From Bacteroides intestinalis (GTDB lineage: Bacteria > Bacteroidota > Bacteroidia > Bacteroidales > Bacteroidaceae): 64,000 nt of DNA. Shown here in pieces: positions 1 through 8,945 of this stretch. Made by a program: the position numbers and the translations under genes. How positions within the stretch are numbered: the first letter of the stretch is position 1; every line of letters starts with the position of its first letter. The notes under the pieces were generated by a model that worked only from the letters and a program-made list of their open reading frames with translations, searched no databases and had not been told where the DNA came from. Location: NCBI RefSeq assembly GCF_003464595.1, contig NZ_QRZF01000014.1, positions 62,001 to 126,000 of the forward strand, read 5' to 3'.

Positions 1-39
1 ATACGGGATGATATTCCAATCAATGACATTCAGTTTCAT
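1..39 (-). CDS. 5' end of an unidentified gene, cut by window edge
   Basis: Thirteen codons of an open frame begin at an ATG at position 39 on the minus strand (MKLNVIDWNIIPY) and run off the left edge. A good Bacteroidota -7 element lies 5 nt upstream of this ATG, which is the main reason to treat it as a real gene start. It is divergent from the AraC-type regulator gene at 102. The product cannot be identified from 13 residues. Confidence 0.45.
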   Translation of the reverse strand, partial: MKLNVIDWNIIPY

Positions 40-44
40 GCCGA

Positions 45-52
45 CAAAGTTA
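45..52 (-). promoter_or_regulatory. -7 promoter element (TAACTTTG) for the leftward gene
   Basis: TAACTTTG on the minus strand matches the Bacteroidota -7 consensus TAnnTTTG. Only five bases (TCGGC) separate it from the ATG at 39, so transcription would start at or next to the start codon. No clear -33 TTTG was found. Confidence 0.5.
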
Positions 53-72
53 AGATTTTAGGGATAAAATCG

Positions 73-80
73 TATATTTG
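73..80 (+). promoter_or_regulatory. -7 promoter element (TATATTTG) for the AraC regulator
   Basis: TATATTTG fits TAnnTTTG and lies 21 nt before the ATG at 102, leaving a very short leader. It is back to back with the minus-strand element at 45-52, so the two promoters share about 35 bp and could be regulated together. Confidence 0.5.
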
Positions 81-101
81 CCGACAGCAAAATGAAAAAA
101 G

Positions 102-935
102 ATGAAACATAACTTCCCACAAGTAGATTTGCCGGTCGAAATGCTGGCATGGAGAGATGTTACAGAAGATATTCTGAATCTCTATCGCCAGTCGTGTCGA
201 TTGAAGGCTTGCATTTTCGCATTATGCACCGAAGGAACTATCAAGGCATCCATCAATCTGATGGAATATGAAATCAAAAAGAATGATTTGATTATCCTGA
301 TGCCAGGCACTATCATACAGCTCAATGAACAAAAAGAAAAAGTCCGGCTCTGTTTTGTGGGTTTCTCCGCTCACTGTGTCAACGGCATCAATCTGCTACA
401 AGCTACTATGGGTTCATTCTCCAAAATATGGGACAATCCGATTGTCAATGTGAGCGATACCGTAGCCTCTTATTTTGTAGACTACTTCGCATTACTGACC
501 CGGATATCCATCTCTCACCCCACCAGTACAGCAATGGCACAAAGCGTACTTCACAGCATTTTGCTGGGAATTAATACCCTCTATGCCCGTCGTCCGCAAA
601 ACATTCTTGCCAAAAGCCGCAAGGAGGAGATTTGCCATAAATTCGTGCAACTGGTTATTGAAAACTATATGACGGAACGGCGTGCCCAATTCTATGCCGA
701 CAAACTGGGAATCTCCCTGCAGCACCTCAGCACCACCGTAAAACAAGTGACTGGAAGGAATGTGCTTGATATCATTTCACATGTAGTCATCATCGACGTC
801 AAAGCACGGTTGAAATCTACAGATATGACTATCCAGGAGATAGCCTATTCACTGAACTTCCCCAGTGCCTCTTTCTTTGGAAAGTATTTCAAGAGGCACA
901 TGGGGATGAGTCCATTGGAATATAGAAATAGTTAG
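102..935 (+). CDS. AraC family transcriptional regulator
   Basis: Predicted DNA-binding regulator of 277 residues. The N-terminal half (about residues 1-170) looks like a cupin-type sensing domain. The C-terminal 85 residues hold the double helix-turn-helix of the AraC family: the first around [17 protein letters not shown] and the second around [18 protein letters not shown], ending in the typical GMSPLEYR. The stop codon (933-935) overlaps the stop of the convergent copper ATPase gene by two bases, so there is no room for a terminator between them. Its target is unknown; the adjacent metal operon and the divergent gene at position 39 are both candidates by position only. Confidence 0.9.
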   Translation: MKHNFPQVDLPVEMLAWRDVTEDILNLYRQSCRLKACIFALCTEGTIKASINLMEYEIKKNDLIILMPGTIIQLNEQKEKVRLCFVGFSAHCVNGINLLQATMGSFSKIWDNPIVNVSDTVASYFVDYFALLTRISISHPTSTAMAQSVLHSILLGINTLYARRPQNILAKSRKEEICHKFVQLVIENYMTERRAQFYADKLGISLQHLSTTVKQVTGRNVLDIISHVVIIDVKARLKSTDMTIQEIAYSLNFPSASFFGKYFKRHMGMSPLEYRNS

Positions 936-3139
936 TATCTCAGCCGAAGGCTGTTCAATACCACCGATACACTGGAGAACGCCATAGCGGCACTTGCCAG
1001 CATAGGGTTCAATAACAACCCGTTGATGGGGTAAAGCAGTCCTGCAGCAATAGGAATACCTATCAGGTTATAGATAAATGCCCAGAACAGATTCTGATGA
1101 ATCAAACGTACAGTTTGCCGGGAGAGGTTGAATGCTTTCGGCAACAGTAACAGGTCCGAAGTCATAAGAGTGACCATCGCTACATCCATAGCAATATCAG
1201 TTCCTTTACCCATGGCAATGCTGACATCGGCACAAGCCAGAGCCTGTGAGTCGTTGATGCCATCGCCTACCATCGCCACCGTCTTTCCCTGAAGCTGGAG
1301 CTGACGGACAAACTCTTCCTTGTCATCCGGCATAGCATCAGAAATGTATTGGATATTACCCAAGCGTGCGGCAACAGAAGAAGCAGTACGTTCTCCGTCT
1401 CCCGTCAGCATATATACATCGATGCCCTGAGTACGAAGTTCGCGGACAGCTTCGACGGAAGTCGCTTTTATCTGGTCTTTGATAGCTACAATGGCAAGCA
1501 GTTCATTCTTACGTCCGAAGTAAATGATACTGCAACCATCCGATTCATACTGGGCCAGCATCTCTCCCAATACATCAGTAAGAGCGGCATGATAATCTTT
1601 CAATAGCTTATGACTGCCAGCCCAATACTCCGTACCTTGATAAGAAACTTTGATCCCTTTTCCGGTAATACTTTCAAAGCTGTCCAAAACTGCAGGTTCG
1701 ATAGACTCCTGTTCTTGCAGAGCAGTCACAATAGCAGCTGCCAACGGATGTTCGGATTTAAGTTCGGCAGCCAGAAGAACATCTTTATAATGCTCCTCCT
1801 GCGGTTGTGCCCATAACCATCCGGTAACCGTAGGATGCCCTTCAGTCAATGTACCGGTCTTATCCAGCACTACCACATTTACCTTTCGCATCTGTTCCAG
1901 TGCCACAGCATCTTTTATCAGGATATGATGATCGGCAGCTTTACCAATACCTACCATCAAAGCTGTAGGCGTGGCCAACCCCAATGCACAGGGACAAGCA
2001 ATCACCAATACGGAAACCGCCGATAACATGGCATGGGAAAGCATATCTACACCACCGAAGAACATCCAGATAAAGAATGTCAGTACGGACAAGCCCAATA
2101 CTACAGGAACAAAGATACCTGTCACCTTATCCACGATACGTTGTACGGGAGCTTTACTGCCCTGTGCTTCTTGCACCATACGGATGATACGCGCCAGCAC
2201 CGTTTCACTACCCACTTTCTCGGCACGAATAATGAATGAACCTTTCTGATTGATGGTTCCAGCCAATACGTGCGAACCGGTCTTCTTTTCTACCGGGATA
2301 GGTTCACCGCTAATCATACTTTCATCAACATAAGAATCACCCTCGGTCAAAAAGCCGTCAACGGGAATTTGCTCGCCGGGACGTACGCTGACCAGGTCGT
2401 CAATTCTCAGCTGCTCCAAAGGAATATCCTCTTCCTTACCGTTGCGCACCACACGGGCTATCTTGGGCTGTAATCCCATCAGCTTGCGGATGGCGGTAGA
2501 GGTGTTACCCTTAACACGCTCTTCCATCAGCTTACCTGTCAGTACGAAAGCGATAATAACCACAGCAGCTTCATAATAAACATGAGGCTCCAAACCACGG
2601 CTATACCAGAAATCGGGGAAGAAGGTATTAAAAACGCTAAACAGAAAAGCAATGGATGTACTCAGTGCAACCAAGGTATCCATGTTACTGCGTCCCAGAC
2701 GAGCCTGTTTCCAGGCACCGGTATAGAACGGTGTACCGAACAACACCAGTACTGGAATAGCCAGTACCATCTGTATTTCGTTAGAATAGGGTACATGCAT
2801 AAAGACCATGGAAAGCAACAGCAGAGGAATAGCAAATAACCACGCTCCTATCACCCGCCCTTTCAGGCGGCGGTAACGCTTCTGTTGTTCTTCCTCCTGA
2901 CGCTCTTCGGCATGATCTTCCTCAATAATGAGGTCATAGCCCGCAGCCAGTACGGCAGCACGAATTTCTCCGGGTGTCAGCTTATCCGTCTCATAGGAGA
3001 CAGACAGTGTATTGGAAGCAAAGTTGACCGAAGCATCTGTAATGCCCACCAACTTGCGAACGGTCTTTTCTACGTTATTGGCGCATCCCGCACAATGCAT
3101 GTTCAGCACGGGAAACGTCTGTTTCTTTAAATTAGCCAT
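932..3139 (-). CDS. copA: Copper-translocating P1B-type ATPase (CopA)
   Basis: Inner-membrane ATPase of 735 residues that exports copper (Cu+) at the cost of ATP. It has one N-terminal heavy-metal-associated domain with MHCAGCA (metal-binding C16 and C19), the transmembrane metal site C382-P-C384 inside [12 protein letters not shown], the phosphorylated aspartate D426 in DKTGTLTEG, and the hinge GDGIND. The CPC motif is what assigns it to the copper/silver group. It is the last gene of a minus-strand cluster: HYC_CC_PP-like protein, TonB receptor, soluble HMA protein, CopA. A long hairpin fills the 189-bp gap before it (3181-3284), so it may be expressed separately from the genes upstream. 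Confidence 0.95.
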   Translation of the reverse strand: MANLKKQTFPVLNMHCAGCANNVEKTVRKLVGITDASVNFASNTLSVSYETDKLTPGEIRAAVLAAGYDLIIEEDHAEERQEEEQQKRYRRLKGRVIGAWLFAIPLLLLSMVFMHVPYSNEIQMVLAIPVLVLFGTPFYTGAWKQARLGRSNMDTLVALSTSIAFLFSVFNTFFPDFWYSRGLEPHVYYEAAVVIIAFVLTGKLMEERVKGNTSTAIRKLMGLQPKIARVVRNGKEEDIPLEQLRIDDLVSVRPGEQIPVDGFLTEGDSYVDESMISGEPIPVEKKTGSHVLAGTINQKGSFIIRAEKVGSETVLARIIRMVQEAQGSKAPVQRIVDKVTGIFVPVVLGLSVLTFFIWMFFGGVDMLSHAMLSAVSVLVIACPCALGLATPTALMVGIGKAADHHILIKDAVALEQMRKVNVVVLDKTGTLTEGHPTVTGWLWAQPQEEHYKDVLLAAELKSEHPLAAAIVTALQEQESIEPAVLDSFESITGKGIKVSYQGTEYWAGSHKLLKDYHAALTDVLGEMLAQYESDGCSIIYFGRKNELLAIVAIKDQIKATSVEAVRELRTQGIDVYMLTGDGERTASSVAARLGNIQYISDAMPDDKEEFVRQLQLQGKTVAMVGDGINDSQALACADVSIAMGKGTDIAMDVAMVTLMTSDLLLLPKAFNLSRQTVRLIHQNLFWAFIYNLIGIPIAAGLLYPINGLLLNPMLASAAMAFSSVSVVLNSLRLRY

Positions 3140-3180
3140 ATATATTGTTTATTTCAAGTTTCGTTGAGGAAAATGTATTG

Positions 3181-3284
3181 GGGAAAGTTGACCAGTTAAC
3201 GAGTTGACAAGGAGACAAGGTTCCATGCGGCATAGAAGCATTGCGCAGCCCCTTGTTCCCTTGTCAACTCGTCAACTGGTTCCC
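3181..3284. repeat. Long hairpin element A with GC-rich core
   Basis: Two 30-bp arms (3191-3220 and 3251-3280) are inverted copies with 27 of 30 matches. The arms are made of related words (GTTAAC, GAGTTGAC, AAGGAGAC). The 30-nt apex contains TGCGGCATAGAAGCATTG and ends GCGCAGCC, a core shared in part with hairpins at 7524, 36966 and 48312. It lies between the HMA gene and copA, so it will be transcribed if the two genes share a message. Confidence 0.8.
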
Positions 3285-3328
3285 TTCCTTTCTATTCCTA
3301 AAACAATCTCTACAGGCTGTTTGTTCGA

Positions 3329-3640
3329 CTACTTCTTATCCTCTTGCTTCGCCTCCTTAACGAACTCGGCTTCGTAGTTGAACTTCTTGAAACCAGCTTT
3401 CAGTTTGTCTACATTTGTCTTTTCAGCATCGTAGGTAATAGACACAGTTTTTGTTTTCAAGTCTGTAGAGAATTCTTTTACTCCTTTCTCAAATTTAATG
3501 TTGCTTTTCACTTTCCGCTCACAGTTTTCGCAATGCATCTGTGAAACTTTAAAAACAGCGGTACGGATATCTTTTGCCATCACTGCTGTTACACTCAATA
3601 AAGCTACTACGAGAGCAGCCATCATTCTTCTTGTTTTCAT
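3329..3640 (-). CDS. Periplasmic heavy-metal-associated (HMA) domain protein
   Basis: Small protein of 103 residues. Residues 1-22 form a signal peptide (basic MKTRR, then a hydrophobic stretch ending VMA). The rest is a single HMA fold with the metal-binding motif MHCENC (C37, C40). Such proteins bind Cu+ or a similar soft metal and pass it to partners. Its place between a TonB receptor and CopA suggests a periplasmic metal chaperone or sink in the same pathway. The metal is inferred from the neighbours and is not shown by the sequence. A lysine- and glutamate-rich tail closes the protein. Confidence 0.88.
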   Translation of the reverse strand: MKTRRMMAALVVALLSVTAVMAKDIRTAVFKVSQMHCENCERKVKSNIKFEKGVKEFSTDLKTKTVSITYDAEKTNVDKLKAGFKKFNYEAEFVKEAKQEDKK

Positions 3641-3678
3641 AAATATCTCCTTATTTTGAGTTAATATAAAATTAGATT

Positions 3679-5895
3679 TTAGTTTCTTGCAAGGTTAAAC
3701 CTCAACCCGATATATGCCTTTGCACCATGCATCGGCCCCCACACCATGGTAGCATCGAAATTCTCTCCCCATGGATTAGAGGCATCGATTATCGGATTCT
3801 TCTGCTTAAAGTTAGTCAGGTTCTCACCGCCGACATAAATAGACCAGCGACGGAAATAACGCGTTACCTGGGCACTGAGTTGCTGGAAGCTGCCATAACG
3901 ACGTTCCCACGAAAGACTGCCGTCAGCGAGTTCGTAAGGATCGGGCATCCTTCCACCTCCATTCAACTGAAGGGTAGCATCAAACTGCCATAAGCCCAAT
4001 GGTGTCTGATAGGAAGCTGTCAATAAGCCCTTATACTTTCCGGTAAGTGGTTTCTCCATTAGTTTGCCATTGTAGGTGGTCTTCGCATCTGTCAGACGGT
4101 AGGCTGCCGTAAGGTTGAAACCTTTGAAAAACGGATAACTTGCCTCTATCTGAAACACGTGCGAATAAGAACGTCCATCCAGATTATAAAAGGCCACTTC
4201 GTGCGGATTGCTATCCATATCAACAACCACCTGTTTCAGGAAATCCGTATAGTAATACTCGGCATTCACATTCAGCGTCTTGCCAAAAACAGGAATGTAA
4301 GTAGACACACTCGCTCCGTAATTCCACGCTTCCTCCTGATCCAGATGAGGGGCAATCTTCATTTTACGGCTGCTTGCCAGAAGATAGTTATTCTCCGCCA
4401 ATACATGATTGGTACGGTATCCCTTACCGGCAGACAAACGAAAATGCAGATACTCATTCGGATTATACTTGACGTGTGCACGCGGTGTTACAAAGAAACC
4501 ATGTTCGCTGCTGTAATCCCCTCGGATACCGCCCATCAACATCAACTGGTCATTCAGATTGAATGTATACTGGACATATGCTCCCGGAACAGACTCCTTC
4601 ACATATTTCTTCGTCAATCCATCTTCCACCTGATTCGTCAGCCGGTAATGCTGATCGTAACCATCATAATTGAAACTTAATCCCGTGGAAAGACTATGCT
4701 GTTTGCTGAACTCCGTTTCAAAAAGCAACGAAGCATAGAAATTGCTTTGGTCCACATCATACAGTTTGCGCCCGTAGGTGGCATCCTGATTATGCAAAGT
4801 TCCCTGCAGAATCAAAGCAAGGTTCGTGTTCTTTTCTTTATCGAAAATATAAGCATTCTTGGTGAAGGCTTCGTAACGGTTTGTCTGAATACCTATTTCG
4901 TATAGATCATGAGTAGGTGTCTGACCATGAGCAGTCTGACCACTGTTACGGGTTTCATGCAAAGCCTTTATACCTGCCTGAAATACATAATGATCGCCCA
5001 TATACGCCCATCGGTTCCAGAAGTTGTACTGCTCCACACGCGGAATATCCACAAAACCATCATCATTGGAGTCGTGAGATTTCGTCTCATTTTCATAATG
5101 TGCCAGTAAAGAAGTACTCCAGCGCTTCGAAAGCTTCACTGTAGCATCCGCATTAGCTTCATACCGGTTTGTGCTGCTGGCAAAAAGATTTGCCGACACC
5201 CAATCCGCTTCCGGCAACTGAGGCTTCTTAAACTCCACATTAATTTGTCCGGTTATAGACTCATAGCCATTCTTCACGGATGAACTTCCTTTGCTGACCT
5301 GTATACTCTGCATCCACGGCCCCGGTACATATCCTAATCCATAAGGAGCGGCTGCTCCACGGAAATTCGGAATATTCTCAGTCATCATCTGTACATAAGT
5401 GCCGGAGAGCCCCAGTAATTTAATCTGCTTGGCCCCCGTGGCAGCATCCGAATAGCTTACATCGACGGAAGGGTTTGTCACAAAACTCTCACCCAGATTA
5501 CAGCAGGCTGCACGTGTCAATTCGGCACTACTGATCATATCTTCGTTCATCACACTGGAACGCAACTTCATGGTACCCATTTTGCGGGTTACAATGTTCA
5601 CTTCACCTAATTCCACTCCTTCACGAAGCACAATCTCAAGTTGCTGATTGCCTTTATCCACATGTACCGTATCATTTTCAAATCCGATAAAGCTAACTAC
5701 AAGCATATGGCTGCGGGCAGGTTTATGAATAGAGAAGTTACCGTCTTCATTAGTGGTTGCTCCTTCGGTTGTGTTCATCCAGAAAACATTTGCCCCCGGA
5801 ATGGGTTCTCCGGCGGAATCTTTTACTACACCTGTCACTTGCGCCTGCAAGTTCAAGGTTATGGCGAGAAAAAGAAAAATATATAAAAGTCTCAT
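3679..5895 (-). CDS. TonB-dependent outer membrane receptor, metal cluster
   Basis: Outer membrane transporter of 738 residues. The start at 5895 gives a clean signal peptide (MRLLYIFLFLAITLNLQAQ); an in-frame ATG at 5928 would add 11 polar residues ahead of it. After the signal comes a carboxypeptidase-regulatory-like domain (about residues 20-100), then the plug (about 110-215, with KLLGLSGTYVQMMTENIP and VSKGSSSVKNGYESITG) and a long beta-barrel ending in a hydrophobic strand (GLRFNLARN). It resembles receptors found beside HMA and copper genes in Bacteroidota, so copper or a copper complex is the likely substrate, but this is inferred from context. A repeat-built hairpin (5964-6038) lies 69 nt before the start. 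Confidence 0.88.
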   Translation of the reverse strand: MRLLYIFLFLAITLNLQAQVTGVVKDSAGEPIPGANVFWMNTTEGATTNEDGNFSIHKPARSHMLVVSFIGFENDTVHVDKGNQQLEIVLREGVELGEVNIVTRKMGTMKLRSSVMNEDMISSAELTRAACCNLGESFVTNPSVDVSYSDAATGAKQIKLLGLSGTYVQMMTENIPNFRGAAAPYGLGYVPGPWMQSIQVSKGSSSVKNGYESITGQINVEFKKPQLPEADWVSANLFASSTNRYEANADATVKLSKRWSTSLLAHYENETKSHDSNDDGFVDIPRVEQYNFWNRWAYMGDHYVFQAGIKALHETRNSGQTAHGQTPTHDLYEIGIQTNRYEAFTKNAYIFDKEKNTNLALILQGTLHNQDATYGRKLYDVDQSNFYASLLFETEFSKQHSLSTGLSFNYDGYDQHYRLTNQVEDGLTKKYVKESVPGAYVQYTFNLNDQLMLMGGIRGDYSSEHGFFVTPRAHVKYNPNEYLHFRLSAGKGYRTNHVLAENNYLLASSRKMKIAPHLDQEEAWNYGASVSTYIPVFGKTLNVNAEYYYTDFLKQVVVDMDSNPHEVAFYNLDGRSYSHVFQIEASYPFFKGFNLTAAYRLTDAKTTYNGKLMEKPLTGKYKGLLTASYQTPLGLWQFDATLQLNGGGRMPDPYELADGSLSWERRYGSFQQLSAQVTRYFRRWSIYVGGENLTNFKQKNPIIDASNPWGENFDATMVWGPMHGAKAYIGLRFNLARN

Positions 5896-5963
5896 TATTC
5901 TTAAAGTTCTATTAGTTCTTGCAATCATTGTAAATGACGTGCACCGTATTCTCTCCCTGTCCG

Positions 5964-6038
5964 GTCCATACTTGCTCCGTGCCTATACTCTTGGACTTGG
6001 TACGGAGTTGGTACGGACTTGATACGGAGTTGGTATGG
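5964..6038 (+). repeat. 11-mer repeat element, copy 1
   Basis: GTCCATACTTGCTCCGTG is followed by a spacer and four tandem 11-mers of the form acttggtacgg (5995-6038). The leading block is an inverted match to the 11-mers (CGGAGnnnGTA), so the element folds. A second copy with the same architecture is at 42790-42864. Both sit a little under 70 nt before the start of a minus-strand gene for an exported protein. Confidence 0.8.
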
Positions 6039-6123
6039 TTAGGGTACAGTGCCGACCCATATTTGAAAGGAATGAAGGTCTTTCAGACGTACAGGAGCGG
6101 ATTCACTCCGCAATAAGGGAATT

Positions 6124-6522
6124 CTAAATGATGAGAACAGAATAAAGAGCCAGATACTGCCTCGAACTGTCAGGATGTGGAGGTACATTATAAGACACCT
6201 CTTCCAAATCACCCGTAGGCAAGGAGTACTGGAAATCCGGCAATGCTTCACAGAGAAGTTGAATAACAGGTACGGCTATAACAGGGCTTTCACACGAGTA
6301 TTTCACAAGGTCTACCTTATAAAAGGTAGCCGTACAGCCTTCATCCTTGCAAGATTTTTCCGGATTATGATGAGATTTGTGGCATTTGGCACAACCATTG
6401 GTGCAGCATGCCTGCTCTGTGGCGCAACGTGCACAACAATAGTGGACAATAGAAACTCCGGCCCCTGCATACACAACCGTCAGGGACAATAATACTGCCA
6501 ATATGTAACGAAGTCTCTTCAT
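6124..6522 (-). CDS. HYC_CC_PP-like cysteine-rich exported protein
   Basis: Protein of 132 residues with a signal peptide or N-terminal anchor (residues 1-24) and a dense cysteine region straight after: HYCC, CATEQACC, CAKC and CKDEGC. It ends with a proline-containing stretch (NVPPHPDS). This arrangement fits the Bacteroidota family named HYC_CC_PP, usually found by TonB receptors and HMA proteins. The clustered Cys and His suggest metal binding outside the inner membrane, but the function is not established. It is the first gene of the minus-strand metal operon; a -7 element TATCTTTG ends 8 nt before the ATG. Confidence 0.75.
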   Translation of the reverse strand: MKRLRYILAVLLSLTVVYAGAGVSIVHYCCARCATEQACCTNGCAKCHKSHHNPEKSCKDEGCTATFYKVDLVKYSCESPVIAVPVIQLLCEALPDFQYSLPTGDLEEVSYNVPPHPDSSRQYLALYSVLII

Positions 6523-6530
6523 ATCTGATG

Positions 6531-6538
6531 CAAAGATA
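6531..6538 (-). promoter_or_regulatory. -7 element (TATCTTTG) of the metal operon
   Basis: Perfect match to TAnnTTTG on the minus strand, 8 nt upstream of the ATG at 6522. The transcript leader would be no more than a few bases. Confidence 0.55.
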
Positions 6539-6604
6539 GGCAGATAAAAGCATTTATGCCTATTATTTTTTCATTTTTTATATGTTCTATTCGTTTATAT
6601 GTCC

Positions 6605-6612
6605 TATATTTG
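6605..6612 (+). promoter_or_regulatory. -7 element (TATATTTG) of the DUF3298 lipoprotein gene
   Basis: TATATTTG lies about 50 nt before the ATG at 6662 and diverges from the metal-operon promoter at 6531. Confidence 0.5.
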
Positions 6613-6661
6613 TCGATAGCGAACTGAAACCGAAATGTTGAATTTAACGAAGAAAGTCCAA

Positions 6662-7522
6662 ATGAAAAAGCAATATGTCAGCCTACTTGTCATTCTACTT
6701 GCGGCAAGTGGCTTTTTATTTTCTTGTGGTAACACCATGAACAAAAACGCCGGTGCGTTGGAGTTCGACAGTATACAGGTAAATGAGACTGCCCACCTGT
6801 TCGGAGATACTGCCAAGCCCGGATGTAACATTACCATCAACTTTGCCTATGCCAGTAAATCGTCCGACGAGAAACTGAAAGATAGTCTCAACACCTATTT
6901 CCTCTCTGCCTGCTTCGGCGATAAGTATATGACGATGACACCCGAAGAGGCTGTAAAAGCTTATAAAGAAACCTATATTCAGGATTATCTGAAAGATCTG
7001 GAACCGATGTATGCCAAAGATGAAGCGGAAAAAGAAGATTCAGCATCCATAAGTGCCTGGTACTCCTATTACAAAGGTGTAGAAGGTCATGTGCAATATT
7101 ACAAAAAGCATCTGCTGGTTTACCGCATCGACTACAACGAGTTTACCGGAGGTGCTCATGGCATTTATATGTCCACTTTCCTCAATATGGACCTGCGTAC
7201 TTTGAGTCCGATACGTCTGGACGATATTTTTGTAGGAGAATATCAGGAAACGCTCACTGACTTACTGTGGAACCAACTCATGGCAGATAACAATGCCACT
7301 ACACGCCAGGAAGTAGAAGAAATGGGATATACAAGCACCGGAGACCTGGAACCAACCGAGAACTTCTATTTGAGTGAAAAAGGAATCACTTTCTATTATA
7401 ATATTTATGAAATCGCTCCCTATGTGATGGGACCGGTAGAAATCACTCTACCCTATGAAATCATGTCGCATTTACTGAGCGATGATACAATGGTATTGAA
7501 CGAAGTGAGAAAAGAGAATTAA
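6662..7522 (+). CDS. DUF3298/RsiV-like lipoprotein
   Basis: Predicted lipoprotein of 286 residues. The start at 6662 gives MKKQYVSLLVILLAASG followed by the lipobox LFSC, so it should be acylated on that cysteine; the ATG at 6635 would put nine extra residues in front. The mature part has a DUF4163-like region and a DUF3298 domain (VYRIDYNEFTGGAHG, then a stretch on 'LDDIF' and a C-terminal PYEIMSHLL). Proteins of this kind resemble the extracytoplasmic part of the RsiV anti-sigma factor, which binds lysozyme, but no such role can be claimed here. It is followed by a hairpin element and then rsmG. Confidence 0.8.
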   Translation: MKKQYVSLLVILLAASGFLFSCGNTMNKNAGALEFDSIQVNETAHLFGDTAKPGCNITINFAYASKSSDEKLKDSLNTYFLSACFGDKYMTMTPEEAVKAYKETYIQDYLKDLEPMYAKDEAEKEDSASISAWYSYYKGVEGHVQYYKKHLLVYRIDYNEFTGGAHGIYMSTFLNMDLRTLSPIRLDDIFVGEYQETLTDLLWNQLMADNNATTRQEVEEMGYTSTGDLEPTENFYLSEKGITFYYNIYEIAPYVMGPVEITLPYEIMSHLLSDDTMVLNEVRKEN

Positions 7523-7523
7523 T

Positions 7524-7616
7524 GATGAATTATAAATTATGAATTATGAATTAGGCTGCGCCATTGTACAGCGTGCCTATTCATAACTCATAATTCATAA
7601 CTCATAATTCATAATT
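7524..7616. repeat. Long AT-rich hairpin element B with GC-rich core
   Basis: The left arm (7527-7553) is built of GAATTAT words and the right arm (7579-7616) of ATTCATAA/CTCATAA words in inverse orientation. The 25-nt core (7554-7578) starts GGCTGCGC, the reverse complement of the GCGCAGCC found in hairpins A and D. The left arm carries the same run of heptamers (GAATTATAAATTATGAAT) as the arm beside the four-helix-bundle gene at 31804. It fills nearly the whole gap between the lipoprotein gene and rsmG. Confidence 0.8.
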
Positions 7617-7635
7617 AAATTAATAATCAACAAAC

Positions 7636-8256
7636 ATGGAAATCATTCTAAAGTACTTCCCGGACCTCACAGAGACGCAGAAGCAACAATTCGCGGCCCT
7701 CTATGACCTCTATACGGACTGGAATGCTAAAATAAACGTCATATCACGCAAAGACATCGAGAATCTGTACGAACATCATGTACTCCATTCGCTGGGTATA
7801 GCCAAGGTTACCCGCTTCGTACCCGGTACCCATATCATGGACCTGGGAACAGGAGGAGGCTTTCCCGGTATTCCTCTTGCCATTTTATTTCCCGAAGTGA
7901 AATTTCACCTTGTAGACAGTATTGGAAAGAAGGTGCGCGTAGCAACGGAAGTAGCCAACAGCATCGGACTGGAGAATGTCACTTTCCGCCATGCCCGGGC
8001 TGAGGAGGAAAAGCAGTTATTCGATTTCGTTGTAAGCCGTGCTGTAATGCCGCTTGCCGATTTACTGAAAATCATTCGTAAGAATATCACTCCCAAACAG
8101 CAGAATGCTTTGCCCAACGGACTGATTTGTCTGAAAGGCGGCGAGTTGGCCAATGAGGCTATGCCTTTCAAGAACAAGACCGTGATGTATGATCTGAAAG
8201 ACTATTTTGAGGAGGAATTCTTTGAAACGAAAAAAGTGGTTTATGTGACGCCTTAA
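7636..8256 (+). CDS. rsmG: 16S rRNA (guanine(527)-N7)-methyltransferase RsmG
   Basis: Cytoplasmic SAM-dependent enzyme of 206 residues that methylates G527 of 16S rRNA. The SAM-binding motif is IMDLGTGGGFPGIPLAILFP, preceded by the family signature around NVISRKDIENLYEHHVLHSL and followed by VVSRAVMPL. Length is normal for RsmG (GidB). Loss of this methylation is known to give low-level streptomycin resistance in other bacteria. The next gene starts 31 nt downstream on the same strand. Confidence 0.95.
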   Translation: MEIILKYFPDLTETQKQQFAALYDLYTDWNAKINVISRKDIENLYEHHVLHSLGIAKVTRFVPGTHIMDLGTGGGFPGIPLAILFPEVKFHLVDSIGKKVRVATEVANSIGLENVTFRHARAEEEKQLFDFVVSRAVMPLADLLKIIRKNITPKQQNALPNGLICLKGGELANEAMPFKNKTVMYDLKDYFEEEFFETKKVVYVTP

Positions 8257-8287
8257 TCACAGAAATAATGACTAACATATACCTATC

Positions 8288-8926
8288 ATGAAAATAAAAA
8301 GGTTTGAGTTTAATATGTTCCCCGTGAACTGCTACGTTCTGTGGGACGACACCCTTGAAGCTACCGTGATAGACCCCGGTTGCTATTATGAGGAGGAAAA
8401 ACAAGCGTTGAAGAACTTCATCATCAAGAATGGATTGAACGTAAAACATCTCCTCAATACACACCTGCATCTGGATCATATCTTCGGAAACGCTTTCATG
8501 GTTAAAGAATTCGGTCTGCAAGTAGAAGCCAATAAGGCCGATGAATTCTGGATTGATGAAGCTCCGAAACAAAGCCGTATGTTTGGCTTCCATTGGAACG
8601 AACTGCCTGCGCCGATAGGGCACTACCTGCATGATGGAGACATCATTAGTTTTGGAAATACAACACTGGAGGCTATTCACGTGCCGGGACACTCACCGGG
8701 AAGCCTTGTTTATTACTGCGCTGCAGATCACTGTATGTTCTCCGGCGACGTACTTTTCCAGGGTAGCATCGGGCGTGCCGACCTCACCGGCGGCAACTTC
8801 GACGAACTGAAAGAGCATATCTGCAGCCGCCTGTTCGTATTGCCCAACGAAACAATAGTCTATCCCGGACATGGTGCTCCGACTACCATCGGCATTGAAA
8901 AGGCGGAAAACCCATTCTTCAGATAA
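8288..8926 (+). CDS. MBL-fold metallo-hydrolase (glyoxalase II-like)
   Basis: Protein of 212 residues of the metallo-beta-lactamase superfamily. The metal-binding motif is THLHLDH (HxHxDH), with further ligands in HVPGHSPGS, SGDVLF and YPGHG. This set is typical of the glyoxalase II / YcbL group of small thioester hydrolases. The true substrate cannot be told from the sequence. It sits between rsmG and gcvP on the same strand with short gaps (31 and 19 nt) and is probably co-transcribed with them. Confidence 0.88.
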   Translation: MKIKRFEFNMFPVNCYVLWDDTLEATVIDPGCYYEEEKQALKNFIIKNGLNVKHLLNTHLHLDHIFGNAFMVKEFGLQVEANKADEFWIDEAPKQSRMFGFHWNELPAPIGHYLHDGDIISFGNTTLEAIHVPGHSPGSLVYYCAADHCMFSGDVLFQGSIGRADLTGGNFDELKEHICSRLFVLPNETIVYPGHGAPTTIGIEKAENPFFR

Positions 8927-8945
8927 ACTTAAATTAAATATAGAT

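Noticed and set aside
6124..6522. Frames on the plus strand across the Cys-rich gene
   Set aside because: They lack signal peptide or motifs, while the minus-strand frame has both and a promoter.
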